Source: Candidatus Cloacimonadota bacterium
GTDB taxonomy: Bacteria > Cloacimonadota > Cloacimonadia > Cloacimonadales > TCS61
NCBI GenBank assembly: GCA_030445745.1
Contig: JASUTE010000001.1
Span: forward strand, 226,035 to 290,034
Direction of reading: 5' to 3'
Length of the DNA: 64,000 nt
Below are positions 20,849-30,908 of this stretch, one piece after another (within the stretch, counting starts at the first letter, position 1; every line of letters begins with the position of its first letter). The notes beneath the pieces are model-generated. The model saw only the letters and a list, made by a program, of their open reading frames with translations. It made no database searches and was not told where the DNA came from. The position numbers were made by a program, and so were the translations under genes.

Positions 20849-21502
20849 ATGTTAACCAGCAAAATAGCCGGACTGAAAAAATCTATTATAGAAGAAGCAG
20901 ATCTTGTGATAAATATGATGGATATTTGTATTCAAGGTTTGTTGGAACGAGATAAAACTAAGTTAGAAGAAATTGTGGAGCTAGAAGAGCAGGTAAACAA
21001 CAAAGAAATTGAGCTCGATGAAGCCTGTACAACCCTTATAGCACTTAATCAACCGGAAGCAAAAAATCTGCGTACAATTCTTATGATACTGAAAATGAAC
21101 AATGATTTGGAAAGAATGGGTGATTTGGTGACCAATATGTCTAAATGTGCTTCCTACCTGGTACGCAAGCCTTCTATTACAAAATTGGTAGCCTTGCCCA
21201 AAATGGCTGAAGCTGCCAGCAAAATGGTGAAATCTTCCATCCAGGCTTTTATAGATGAAAACGCTGAAGAAGCTAAACATGTTTGTGAAGCAGATGATGA
21301 AGTAGATGACTTGAAAGAACATATCTACCGCACATTAGTAACCTACATGATAGAAGACCCTACCACCATAAAACGAGCTATCTGCTTCAACAACATTGCC
21401 TCTTATTTGGAACGGATCGCCGACCTTTCTACCAATATCGCCGAAGAAACCATCTTTGTTGCCAAAGGCAAGATAGTGAAACATGGTCCCGAGGAAGAAT
21501 AG
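20849..21502 (+). CDS. phoU: PhoU-family protein (copy 2)
   Basis: IALNQPEAKNLRTILMILKMNNDLERMGDLVTNM, YLERIADLSTNIAEE. Confidence 0.92.
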   Translation: MLTSKIAGLKKSIIEEADLVINMMDICIQGLLERDKTKLEEIVELEEQVNNKEIELDEACTTLIALNQPEAKNLRTILMILKMNNDLERMGDLVTNMSKCASYLVRKPSITKLVALPKMAEAASKMVKSSIQAFIDENAEEAKHVCEADDEVDDLKEHIYRTLVTYMIEDPTTIKRAICFNNIASYLERIADLSTNIAEETIFVAKGKIVKHGPEEE

Positions 21503-22104
21503 ATAGCGTAACCTGCTAAACAACCCGATGGAGGGTAACTCATTGTTGTCTTCCATTTTAAATCCTTCATATTTCATAACTCATTGTTATTTAATGAGTT
21601 AATTTTACAAAAATCATCTTGGCTACTTCCTAACCAACAAATTATTGTCTTAATGTCTTTAGGGATAATAAATTAAAAGAAGCCAAACTGAATTATAAAA
21701 ATGTTGTCCTGCAAAATGAGTTACCTTCGATTTTAGGTGGCCAAAGCACAAACATTTTTGCAAGCTCAAAATCTCTGAAAAAAGGATGCACAAGAAATTC
21801 CAAGTTAGAAAACCTTTTCCTAGGGGAGGTTCAACAGAATTCACCTCCATTCCAAAAACTCTATCCCAAAAGGCGAGTTGGGTAAAGAATAAATGCTTTC
21901 CTGCAACATCTCGGTTGGGAAAATCCAAAGTAATACTCGCTGAAAGCTATCGAGAATATTCTCGGACTTTCTCTGCTAGAAAATCAATTAATTTTATTTA
22001 CCTCAGGCTATATGCGGGTTTATTTTAATCCCGCTATTTAAAATTTTACTCTGTTTTTTGCCAATTATGCAGAATTCATTTTAAAATCATAGGACTCTAT
22101 TGTT

Positions 22105-23256
22105 TTATTCTAAAGCTTTTCTCACATTTTTCAATTCTCTTCTAATAGAAATATTCTGTGGACAATGAGTCTCACATTCTCCACATTCTATACAGTTGGC
22201 AGCCTTAGCCTTATCTAATAAAAACTTCTTATATTGTGTTTTGGCTTGCTCTATATCATTAAATAAATAACCATTATTATAAATAGCAAAGTTTTGTGGT
22301 ATATCAACTCCTACCGGGCAGGGCATACAGTACTTGCATGCTGTACAATTAATTTTCGTTTTATTTTTAAATACTTTTTTAGCATAATTAACTAATTCAA
22401 TTTCTTGTTCAGTTAACGAATTAGCCTCTCCCTTTTGGGCAGTTTTAATATTGTCTTTCACCTGCTCCATGGTGGTCATTCCACTCAAAACTACTGAAAC
22501 TTCTGGATGGTTCATTACCCATCTGAGTGCCCACTGGGCTGGTGTTCTTTTTATTGGCGCTTCCTCCCATTTATTCAAAATTTCCTCTGGTACTTTTCCT
22601 GCTAATCTACCACCTTTTAGTGGCTCCATGATCACAATCCCCAGCCCTTTATCTGCAGCATATTTTAAACCTTCTTTACCAGCTTGATAATTTTCATCTA
22701 AATAGTTATATTGAATTTGACAAAATGACCAGTCATAAAAATCTACAATTTCTTTAAAGGTCTTGGGACCATCATGAAAAGAAAATCCAGCGTATTTTAT
22801 CCGACCATCTTTTATAGCTTGATCTAAAAATTCATCTACACCGCATTTTTTTAAATTTTCCCAGACACCTTTATTTAGTGAATGGAGTAAATAAAAATCT
22901 ATTTTATCTGTTTCCAGGCGTTCAAGTTGTTCTGCCAATAATCTATCCATATCTTCTCTACTTTGGACTAACCAAGTGGGAAGCTTTGTTGCTAAATTCA
23001 CTTTTTCGCGATATCCATCCTTTAACGCTCTTGCTACAAAAGGCTCGCCTTCTCCTGGTTTATCAAATCCTGTACCATGATAAGGATATGCTGTGTCAAC
23101 ATAATTTACTCCATTATCAATTGCATATCTCAGCATATTTGTTGCTTTTTCCTCATCAATATTATTTTGTTCACCATTAATAACGGGTAATCTCATACAA
23201 CCAAATCCTAAAACAGAAACCTTTTCATTTGTTTTTCCCATTTTTCTGTATAACAT
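22105..23256 (-). CDS. Aldo/keto reductase with C-terminal 4Fe-4S domain
   Basis: LGFGCMRLP, NYVDTAYPYH, DFYLLHSL; C-terminal CTACKYCMPCPVGVDIP and CIECGECETHCPQ. Confidence 0.94.
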   Translation of the reverse strand: MLYRKMGKTNEKVSVLGFGCMRLPVINGEQNNIDEEKATNMLRYAIDNGVNYVDTAYPYHGTGFDKPGEGEPFVARALKDGYREKVNLATKLPTWLVQSREDMDRLLAEQLERLETDKIDFYLLHSLNKGVWENLKKCGVDEFLDQAIKDGRIKYAGFSFHDGPKTFKEIVDFYDWSFCQIQYNYLDENYQAGKEGLKYAADKGLGIVIMEPLKGGRLAGKVPEEILNKWEEAPIKRTPAQWALRWVMNHPEVSVVLSGMTTMEQVKDNIKTAQKGEANSLTEQEIELVNYAKKVFKNKTKINCTACKYCMPCPVGVDIPQNFAIYNNGYLFNDIEQAKTQYKKFLLDKAKAANCIECGECETHCPQNISIRRELKNVRKALE

Positions 23257-23267
23257 CTTTTCATCTC

Positions 23268-23696
23268 CTATATATTTTTTAGCTCTTTTATTTTTTCTTT
23301 CAGTTGATAATAAGCAACTTCAGCATCTTCAATATCGATAACTGTCTCTTCTAAGGGACACATACCATCACCTGTAAGGTTTGTTATGATTTCCACCTTT
23401 TTACCATAATCGACCAGATGATTTTGTTCTTTCAAATAATTTAAAGCCACTTCACTTATAACTTCACCATATACTTTTTCTACTCCAGCAAGAGTTATAA
23501 TTACTGCAGCGGCTTTTCCAACAACCTTATCAATAACAAAAGCATTTTTCAAAACTTCTGGTTCATTTTCATAAAAGGAAATTAATGGTGAAATACCCTT
23601 CCCTTTAACTGCTCGAATAATTTCATCATTTTTTATAATTATACAATCTGCTTCTCCGGCTTTAATAAATCTTTTTGCTTTTTCTAACACCTGCAT
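23268..23696 (-). CDS. DUF1893-family protein
   Basis: IIIKNDEIIRAVKGKGISPLISFYE...VVGKAAAVIITLAGVEKVYGEVIS...CPLEE. Confidence 0.8.
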   Translation of the reverse strand: MQVLEKAKRFIKAGEADCIIIKNDEIIRAVKGKGISPLISFYENEPEVLKNAFVIDKVVGKAAAVIITLAGVEKVYGEVISEVALNYLKEQNHLVDYGKKVEIITNLTGDGMCPLEETVIDIEDAEVAYYQLKEKIKELKNI

Positions 23697-23764
23697 TTTA
23701 ATTCAACTCCAATTTATAGTTTGAATATTTTTTTACAGAATATACTATTACAGGAATTAAAATT

Positions 23765-24100
23765 AATTAATAATTATTCCCGGTATTCCCGTAATAAAAG
23801 CTCCTGTTACCGACTCGCCTGTAAGTTAACATAATTTAAAAATAAAATTGGGAAAAACAAATCATATATTATCAGTCCCCAGACCATAGCAATTATAAGT
23901 GTTGGATAAATTGCTAATTTGAATTTATGATAAAGCAGTCCACTTACCAAACCATACATAAGCAGCTTTCCCATCCATCAAAGGCAAAACTGGGAAATTT
24001 GGGGCATCCCTATTAAAACACTGGACAGTGCAGGATTTATAAATCCAATTAAAAGAAATTGTTTAATTTCACTGTTTCCACGCTTTTAATCTCCATTTTA
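23765..24100 (-). pseudogene. Degenerate membrane protein, probably an ECF transporter S component remnant
   Basis: Frames with stops: LIGFINPALSSVLIGMPQIS, MYGLVSGLLYHKFKLAIYPTLIIAMVWGLIIYDLFF, TGAFITGIPGIII. Confidence 0.5.
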
Positions 24101-24151
24101 ATTTTTATTAAGTTTACTTTAAATAGTTATTTATGAACTTATGGAAGCTAC

Positions 24152-25321
24152 TTATTTATAAGCCTTTTGATAAATTTCTACAGTGTCTTCTAAACTTAAT
24201 TCGCTTCTATCGCACTGGAAAAGAGCTCCCATGGTTTCTCTTGCATTTTTAGCCATTGCCTCAAACTCATCTTCTTTAATTCCATAATCAGACATCTTAA
24301 GCTCTGCTACCCCGCATTTCTGCTGTAGTTCTTCGAGAGCTGTAAGAAAATCTTCTGCTTTTTCGGCATCATCTTTTCCCAGAGCTTTTGCCAGTTCAAT
24401 AAATCTCTCTTCAGCAACTCCTCGCTCTATCATTTTGCCAAAATATGCCCTGCTGAGCATAATTAAACCCGAACCATGAGGAAGTTCCTGATGAAAAGCG
24501 GACATTGCGTGTTCTAAAGAGTGCTGACTTGTTAATGCACCTAATTCCATTACTAAACCGGATAAAGTGTTGGCAAAGGCCACTTTTTCTCTTGCCTCCA
24601 GATCATCTCCATTTTCTACAGCTTTTGGTAGTCCTTCAGCTATATTTTTAACAGCGGTAATTGCATACATATCACTCATTTTATTGGTAAATTTAGACAG
24701 ATATCCTTCTATACTGTGAAATAGGGCATCAAAACCCTGAAATGCAGTATATTTTGGCGGGACTGTGGTCATTAGTTCTGGATCAACAACTGCTATTTTA
24801 GGCAGAAGATCGGGATGTACAAATCCAATTTTCTCATTAGTTTCTGAATTAGTAATTACAGTTCCTCTATCAACTTCGGATCCTGTTCCAGCTGTAGTTG
24901 TAATTGCAACTACAGGGAGTGGAGTATTTTTAACTTCTTTACCTTTACCAGTTCCACCGGGAATATAATCCCAGTAATCACCTTCATTAACAGCCATCAG
25001 TGCAATTGATTTGGCGGCGTCCATACTGCTTCCTCCACCAAGTGCCACTACAAAATCACAATTATTGTCTGCGGCCATTCTGGCACCTGCCATAACTGTT
25101 GATTTTAAGGGATTTGATTCTATCTGATCAAATAAAACAGTTTCTGCTCCAGCTTTTTTAAGCTGTTCTTCTGTTTTTTCTAAATAACCGTATTTTTTGG
25201 CAGAAGTTCCATTTGAGATAACAATTAAAGCTTTCTTTCCGGGTAATTTTTCTTGATGCAGATTATTCAGCTGTCCAGATCCAAATAACAATTTTGTTGC
25301 TATATCCATTCTAAAACTCAT
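24152..25321 (-). CDS. Iron-containing alcohol dehydrogenase
   Basis: FVVALGGGSSMDAAKSIAL, TTTAGTGSEVDRGTVI, GFDALFHSIEGYLS, HSLEHAMSAFHQELPHGSGL. Confidence 0.95.
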   Translation of the reverse strand: MSFRMDIATKLLFGSGQLNNLHQEKLPGKKALIVISNGTSAKKYGYLEKTEEQLKKAGAETVLFDQIESNPLKSTVMAGARMAADNNCDFVVALGGGSSMDAAKSIALMAVNEGDYWDYIPGGTGKGKEVKNTPLPVVAITTTAGTGSEVDRGTVITNSETNEKIGFVHPDLLPKIAVVDPELMTTVPPKYTAFQGFDALFHSIEGYLSKFTNKMSDMYAITAVKNIAEGLPKAVENGDDLEAREKVAFANTLSGLVMELGALTSQHSLEHAMSAFHQELPHGSGLIMLSRAYFGKMIERGVAEERFIELAKALGKDDAEKAEDFLTALEELQQKCGVAELKMSDYGIKEDEFEAMAKNARETMGALFQCDRSELSLEDTVEIYQKAYK

Positions 25322-25498
25322 TATTATAACCTCCGAAATTTAATTTTTTTTATTTATTCTCTTGATTTAACCCTAAGTCAAGTTTTTTTTTGAAAATAAT
25401 TGTAGATAAATATATTTAAGCTGCTAGCATAAAAATTTCTGCAACCAGATTGGCTGAATTGTTTGCAGCACCTATATTATCAAGTGAAGACATTGCTA

Positions 25499-25940
25499 TT
25501 ATTTCAACTTATTATATTCTTCATCAGTTACAGGTTCACATCACTCATTACTTGTATTTTCGCTCGGCACACTAAAAACAAGATGGCTAAACCAGGAGTC
25601 TGCCTTTGTCCCGTGCCAGTGTTTTACTCTGCTAAGTATCGTGATTACCAATTGCCGGCTCAAGACTTACCAGCTCTTTTTCCTCTTCTTAATACCAGGC
25701 ATTGCCGGTTTTACAGATTAAAACCTGCTCTCCGCCTTTTATTCCGTGATGAATATGCCAGTGGTTTCTACATCCTGGTTCAAAAGTAAGATTTGCTATA
25801 AAAGCTGGATCTTCACCATATTTTGTAAGCAGATTTAAAAAAGATTCCCCAATAAAGTACTCAGCAAACATTTTAATTTCCCGTTCTTTCCCAAAAGTGT
25901 TTTCTTTATTAAATTCTTCTTTATTAATCTTATTAATTAT
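25499..25940 (-). pseudogene. Cupin-domain protein, frameshifted and stop-containing
   Basis: Intact part FIANLTFEPGCRNHWHIHHGIKGGEQVLICKTGNAWY; continues in another frame as VKHWHGTKADSWFSHLVFSVPSENTSNE*CEPVTDEEYNKL*. Confidence 0.82.
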
Positions 25941-26035
25941 TAATCCTCCCTACTTTAGACTTCTGTCAATCTATTTCAGGACGGGGCGGATAAGGAAATT
26001 TGCTTTTTGGGTAACCGAGGCTCGTTTTGAGTTGA

Positions 26036-27370
26036 TTATTTTGGGATGATAGTTAATCTAGAACAATTCGTAATCTGCGTCCAATTATCTTTTTCTTGCA
26101 AATCAAATGGGAAAATAAGCAACTCTAGGTCATCGCAAAATTTGTAAAGGATAGCTTTAGAAAAATTTTCCGATTTAGGATAAATTAAAATAATTTTTTG
26201 AATATTTTTTTTGTAATTATTTGGGTGTTTCCCATAAGCAAACATTTGATATAAATCAACTTGGGATAACTTATGATCTTCATCCAGAATTTTCCATTTC
26301 GTATCAGCAATAATAGTGATATTTTTATTTGTAAAAACAATATCTGGCTTCATTTCATATTTTTTATTTCCATTTTCATCTTGTAACAGATAACCAATTC
26401 TATCTTGCGTCTTAATGTTACTATCTGAATTCTTTCTTAATTGATGTGCCACGTAATCCTCAAAAATTTTTTCCATAGGAAAGAGCAAGGCAAAGGCTAA
26501 ATCGTTTCCCTTGTAATTATTGAATGTCTTATATTTCAGAAATATCTGGCACCAAACCAATAATTTATCGTAATGCAGCGTTAAACGATTAGATTTACAT
26601 TTTATAAAATCTAAATCAATATTTTTTGAAGCTGTTACACTATCGAATATAAATAAAAATTTGCGGATTCTTTGCTGAGTAGAATTTATTTTTGCCTTAC
26701 GTTGTACTAATAACAAAGTCGATTTTATTAGCTTATTTTCAGGACGATTTACATTAAATTCATCGTGATTTACAAAAAATCTCTCCTTATGTACCAGATT
26801 ATAGCGAATATTTTGGTTAAAATCTAATTTCCCTTTAAAAGTATATAGATCCTCTGATTTAGTAATATAAGATTTTCTTAAACCTTGCTTTACTAAAATG
26901 TTTAACTCATCCAAGAACATATTAATAAAAATATCTAAAAGTGGCATGCTGGTTAAATCTAGATTAGCAAAATTGGAAACTTTGAAGTTGCTATTTTTAA
27001 GGGTTTTGAGCATTTTCAGAAATATCTTCTTAGTTTGTGTTATGGCTTCCTCATTTCCACCGTTAGCATTAACTCCGTGGATTTTGGGCAGAATCTCGAT
27101 GGTGATTCCCTTTTTTGTTTGGATAACTCCCACATAGTTTTTTGCTTTTAATGTCTTACCTATTCCTGGTTTATATGAAGGGACTAAAAAGGAAGCTACC
27201 ACATCTTCTGTTTCAGAAGAATTTTTAAGTACAAAGTTCTCAATTTCGGCAAAAACTTTAGGTGCAACTGCTATATTATTGCTTTCATCCTGCTTAGCTC
27301 TATCTACATCTTTTTCTGCATAGATGTAGCTGTGTTCTATTAAGGTAAAACTCTTATTCTTTGTTTTCAT
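26036..27370 (-). CDS. mcrC: McrC-like subunit of 5-methylcytosine-dependent restriction system
   Basis: [56 protein letters not shown]. Confidence 0.9.
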   Translation of the reverse strand: MKTKNKSFTLIEHSYIYAEKDVDRAKQDESNNIAVAPKVFAEIENFVLKNSSETEDVVASFLVPSYKPGIGKTLKAKNYVGVIQTKKGITIEILPKIHGVNANGGNEEAITQTKKIFLKMLKTLKNSNFKVSNFANLDLTSMPLLDIFINMFLDELNILVKQGLRKSYITKSEDLYTFKGKLDFNQNIRYNLVHKERFFVNHDEFNVNRPENKLIKSTLLLVQRKAKINSTQQRIRKFLFIFDSVTASKNIDLDFIKCKSNRLTLHYDKLLVWCQIFLKYKTFNNYKGNDLAFALLFPMEKIFEDYVAHQLRKNSDSNIKTQDRIGYLLQDENGNKKYEMKPDIVFTNKNITIIADTKWKILDEDHKLSQVDLYQMFAYGKHPNNYKKNIQKIILIYPKSENFSKAILYKFCDDLELLIFPFDLQEKDNWTQITNCSRLTIIPK

Positions 27371-28964
27371 TGTTTGATTTTAAGGCTTGCTTATCATAGA
27401 TTTTAATAAAAGTCTCGGCTTCGAAGTCTTTATTTATTGAATAGTTAGACGAATTTTCATAATCATTATGATCAAAACCAATTATATCAATTTCTGTATT
27501 TTCTTTATCATTAATAAATTTACAATTTTTATACTCATCAAGATATTTTTTGCATTGCTCAGGATGATCTCCCAGAACAATCTGGATCTTTTCCCAATCA
27601 TCATAGAAGTATTCCTGTAATAAAGGAATTATCTTGTTTCGGAAGATATGGCAAAGTTCTTCGAATTGATCTTTTTTGTCTTTCAATTTCATGAAAAAGG
27701 AATGGCCTATGGTGTGGTCGCGATCGTAGAGGAATTCAATTCTCTCATTAATTTTTGTTAACATATCTTTTATTTTGATATCTTTTATTGCAAACTCTAC
27801 CAAATCGGGTCTCGGCATCATTTCTTCAAACTGGAATCTTCTGCGCAGAGCAGTATCAATTAAAGCAATGCTTCTATCGGCTGTGTTCATAGTGCCAATG
27901 ATGTATAGATTTTGCGGTACACCAAAAGTTTCTTTGGAATATGGCAAAGTTACCGTTAATTCTTCATCTGCACCCAATCTTTTATCCGGTTCTATTAGTG
28001 TGATTAATTCACCAAAAATTTTGGAAATATTACCACGATTTATTTCATCAATAATGAGGACAAATGGTTTTGCAGTTTTAAAGTACTCATTTTTTTCTTC
28101 TTTTGCAAGTTTACAAAATTCTGCTAAATTTGTTACTTTAGAGTCTTTTATAGATTTGAGGCACACTGATTTAAAAATTCCATCTTCAATTTTGTATTGT
28201 AATTCTTCTTTTTTTTGTTCTTTAGAGGAAACTTCATTAGAGAAGACAGGTTTAATTCCTTCCACAAATTCTTCATAGCCATAAGATTGGTGGAAGGTTA
28301 CGAAATTAATTTGCTTTTCCTTATCCTTAAAATAATCGAAAGCCTCTTTTAATTTCTCTCGTTTTTGCTTATCTATATTATCTTTTTTTAGAATTTCTTG
28401 AATTTCGCTTACTTTTAAATCAGTATCACCAATTTCATCTTCATGATGGGATTTAAGAATAATCTCGAGAGCTTTGTTTACCGTTTTGTAAGTTTTACCA
28501 GTTCCAGGAGGGCCATAAAGGATGCGGTTGAGAGGAGGCTTCCCTTTTTGTTTGTTATCAGTTTTGTTATGCTTTTTATTTTTACTGTCTTTCTTTCTTA
28601 GTTTTTTAAATTCATTAATTTTGCTTAACATTTTCTTAAATTCGTTTTCATCATATAATAGTTGCTTTTTTAATCCGCTGATCTCTATCTCATCTACGAT
28701 TTTTTTAAAATCACCATTTAGTATTTTTTTTATTCCTTCTTCTAAAGATTCATAATCATAAAATTTTCGGAATCTTTTATTATCTGTACCATGCCTCTCT
28801 ATACCATCTATCTTTTTTATTATTGAATTATAAAAGTTTATTAACTCTTTACTTTCTTCACCTCTAAATACAATTATTAAAGATAGGGTAGTTTTTTTAT
28901 TTTTATAGTGTTTTAATTCAATGTTTATTTGTTTAGTTTTATTTTTTGTGTCCCCTCTTTTCAC
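27354..28964 (-). CDS. mcrB: McrB-like AAA+ GTPase (N-terminus disrupted, see findings)
   Basis: [86 protein letters not shown]. Confidence 0.93.
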   Translation of the reverse strand: MKRGDTKNKTKQINIELKHYKNKKTTLSLIIVFRGEESKELINFYNSIIKKIDGIERHGTDNKRFRKFYDYESLEEGIKKILNGDFKKIVDEIEISGLKKQLLYDENEFKKMLSKINEFKKLRKKDSKNKKHNKTDNKQKGKPPLNRILYGPPGTGKTYKTVNKALEIILKSHHEDEIGDTDLKVSEIQEILKKDNIDKQKREKLKEAFDYFKDKEKQINFVTFHQSYGYEEFVEGIKPVFSNEVSSKEQKKEELQYKIEDGIFKSVCLKSIKDSKVTNLAEFCKLAKEEKNEYFKTAKPFVLIIDEINRGNISKIFGELITLIEPDKRLGADEELTVTLPYSKETFGVPQNLYIIGTMNTADRSIALIDTALRRRFQFEEMMPRPDLVEFAIKDIKIKDMLTKINERIEFLYDRDHTIGHSFFMKLKDKKDQFEELCHIFRNKIIPLLQEYFYDDWEKIQIVLGDHPEQCKKYLDEYKNCKFINDKENTEIDIIGFDHNDYENSSNYSINKDFEAETFIKIYDKQALKSNNENKE

Positions 28965-29466
28965 TAATCCTATTGATACATATTTATTAGTTCCATGAAA
29001 CCAAAAACCTTTCTCAAGCCTATGACTGTTGTTTTCTTGTCTTAGTGAAAATGTGAAATCTTTGTTTACTTTCTTAATTTAATAAAATATCTATAATCTG
29101 GTCATGCAAAGCAGCAATATTTTTTTCTTCCATCTTTCCCCCTAATTTCTCCCTTTTTTATTTTATTAAAACTTTTTCTATAATCTCGATCGTTTTATCA
29201 ATGAATTTATGTCTTATACTCATAACGCCTATTCTACCTATTTTAGCAAATAACTAAAAAAAAATGAGCTTTATTTCAATTTTAATTTTTTCTATTTTAA
29301 AATATACACTTGATAAATTTAAATTAGTCTTTGTCAATTGTTTTATTTTTTTATCATTTTTTTGCTTTCGATATTTTTATTATTATCTTTGTATTCTTTC
29401 TGCTTTTTCGTTTCTTTATTTAGAATGTGTCATTTTCTATTATATTTGTCCTTTAATTTCTGATTT

Positions 29467-29781
29467 CTATTTCCCAAATCCAACTATTTTGGTCTTATTC
29501 TTGAATTTACTGTTTGTTTCCAGCTCGCAGTATTTAATCAAATCTGCTTGGGTTAATTTTTGCAGTTTGCCATATCTGTTAGTAGCTTCTGTATAAGCGT
29601 TTTTTACAATTATTTTTATCTGCCCACCAGTTAATTGGTATGTTGGGGCTAACATATTAATTTTTATGGAATTAACACCGGGAATCGATGCCGGTAACTG
29701 TAATTTCCAAAGCTGTTTACGCTGTTGCTGGGCAGACTTCGGGTAATCTTGATTGGCAGATACAAGCTTGCCTAATTCCAT
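29467..29781 (-). pseudogene. C-terminal remnant of an AAA-family ATPase
   Basis: RKQLWKLQLPASIPGVNSIKINMLAPTYQLTGGQIKIIVKNAYTEATNRYGKLQKLTQADLIKYCELET resembles the AAA lid region; no Walker motifs nearby. Confidence 0.6.
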
Positions 29782-30065
29782 TAAATAGAAGTAAGGTAAT
29801 TTTTTTATAAATCTCCTTTATTTTCGATAAGATAATAAGCATACCTAAAAAAGTAAAAAATATTTGGGACAACAAGCTTATGGTTATTCGATAAAAAATA
29901 ATCGATATAAAAGTGTAAATAACGCCTATTTTCACTTATAGATTGAGTTAAAACTTCTTTAGCTTTGCTTTTTTGCTTGACCATAACAGTTTGAAAAAAG
30001 ATTTTGCACAAAAAATACTGAAAATTAGCGGCTCAGAATAAAGAAGTAAAATACAGAGGGAGTTT

Positions 30066-30413
30066 ATGAAGTTAAAAGAAATTTTAGAAGCTTTAGAGGC
30101 AGAGCTTCTTACCAAGGATGCGGATTTGGATACAGAAGTAAGTTGCGCCTTTGGTTCCGACCTTATTAGTGATATTTTACACTGTACAAAAGAGAAGACT
30201 TTATTGCTTACCGGGCTTACCAATCCCCAAGTTATCCGTCTTTCCGATATGATCGATTTGTATGGAATTGTATTTGTACGCGGCAAAAAACCGTCACCAG
30301 AAATTGTGAAAATGGCAGAAGAGAGACAACTTCCCTTGATTTCCACACAATACACGCTTTACAAAACCAGCGGAATCCTTTTTAATAAAGGGCTTAGGAG
30401 CTGTAAAATATAA
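30066..30413 (+). CDS. DRTGG-domain-like protein (hydrogenase-cluster type)
   Basis: VSCAFGSDLISDILHCTKEKTLLLTGLTNPQVIRLSDM...ISTQYTLYKTSGIL; paralogous to 32194-32535. Confidence 0.75.
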   Translation: MKLKEILEALEAELLTKDADLDTEVSCAFGSDLISDILHCTKEKTLLLTGLTNPQVIRLSDMIDLYGIVFVRGKKPSPEIVKMAEERQLPLISTQYTLYKTSGILFNKGLRSCKI

Positions 30414-30904
30414 TGCCTGAGTATTGGTATATAAAACCTGGTTACGAGGAACGCACCCGAAAATTTCTGGAAAATAAACCACAACCAGAAGTAAGTTCCG
30501 ATTTTGAAATTAAAGAACATGATTTTGTGAATGCAGGTATGGCCTCGGGTGAGATAAAACTCTCTTTAAAGCGGTTGGGAGTGAAATCGGAAATCCTACG
30601 GCGAGTTGCAATAGCTGCCTATGAGGCAGAAATAAATATTGCAGCGCATTCCAAAGGCGGCAAGATAACAGCGGATATCTTTCCCGAGCTCATCCATATA
30701 AAACTGCAGGATAATGGTCCTGGCCTAGAAGATATAGAGCAGTGTATGCAGCCAGGTTTTTCTACCGCCAATGAATTGGTGCGAGAAATGGGTTTTGGCG
30801 CTGGCCTGGGTCTTCCTAATATAAAAAAAAACACTGATGTAATGCACATCGAATCGGAATATGGGAAGACGACATTTTTAGAAATTATAATATATTTCGA
30901 GTGA
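30413..30904 (+). CDS. Anti-sigma/HATPase-type ATP-binding protein
   Basis: AAYEAEINIAAHSKGG, IKLQDNGPGLEDIEQCMQPGFSTANELVREMGFGAGLGLPNIKKN. Confidence 0.85.
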   Translation: MPEYWYIKPGYEERTRKFLENKPQPEVSSDFEIKEHDFVNAGMASGEIKLSLKRLGVKSEILRRVAIAAYEAEINIAAHSKGGKITADIFPELIHIKLQDNGPGLEDIEQCMQPGFSTANELVREMGFGAGLGLPNIKKNTDVMHIESEYGKTTFLEIIIYFE

Positions 30905-30908
30905 GACT

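Noticed and set aside
29264-29596. 110-aa hydrophobic plus-strand ORF near McrB
   Set aside because: Highly AT-rich, low-complexity F/L/S composition; overlaps the AAA remnant on the other strand.
29805-30011. Short minus-strand ORF before the hydrogenase cluster
   Set aside because: No family recognised and no clear start context; insufficient support.
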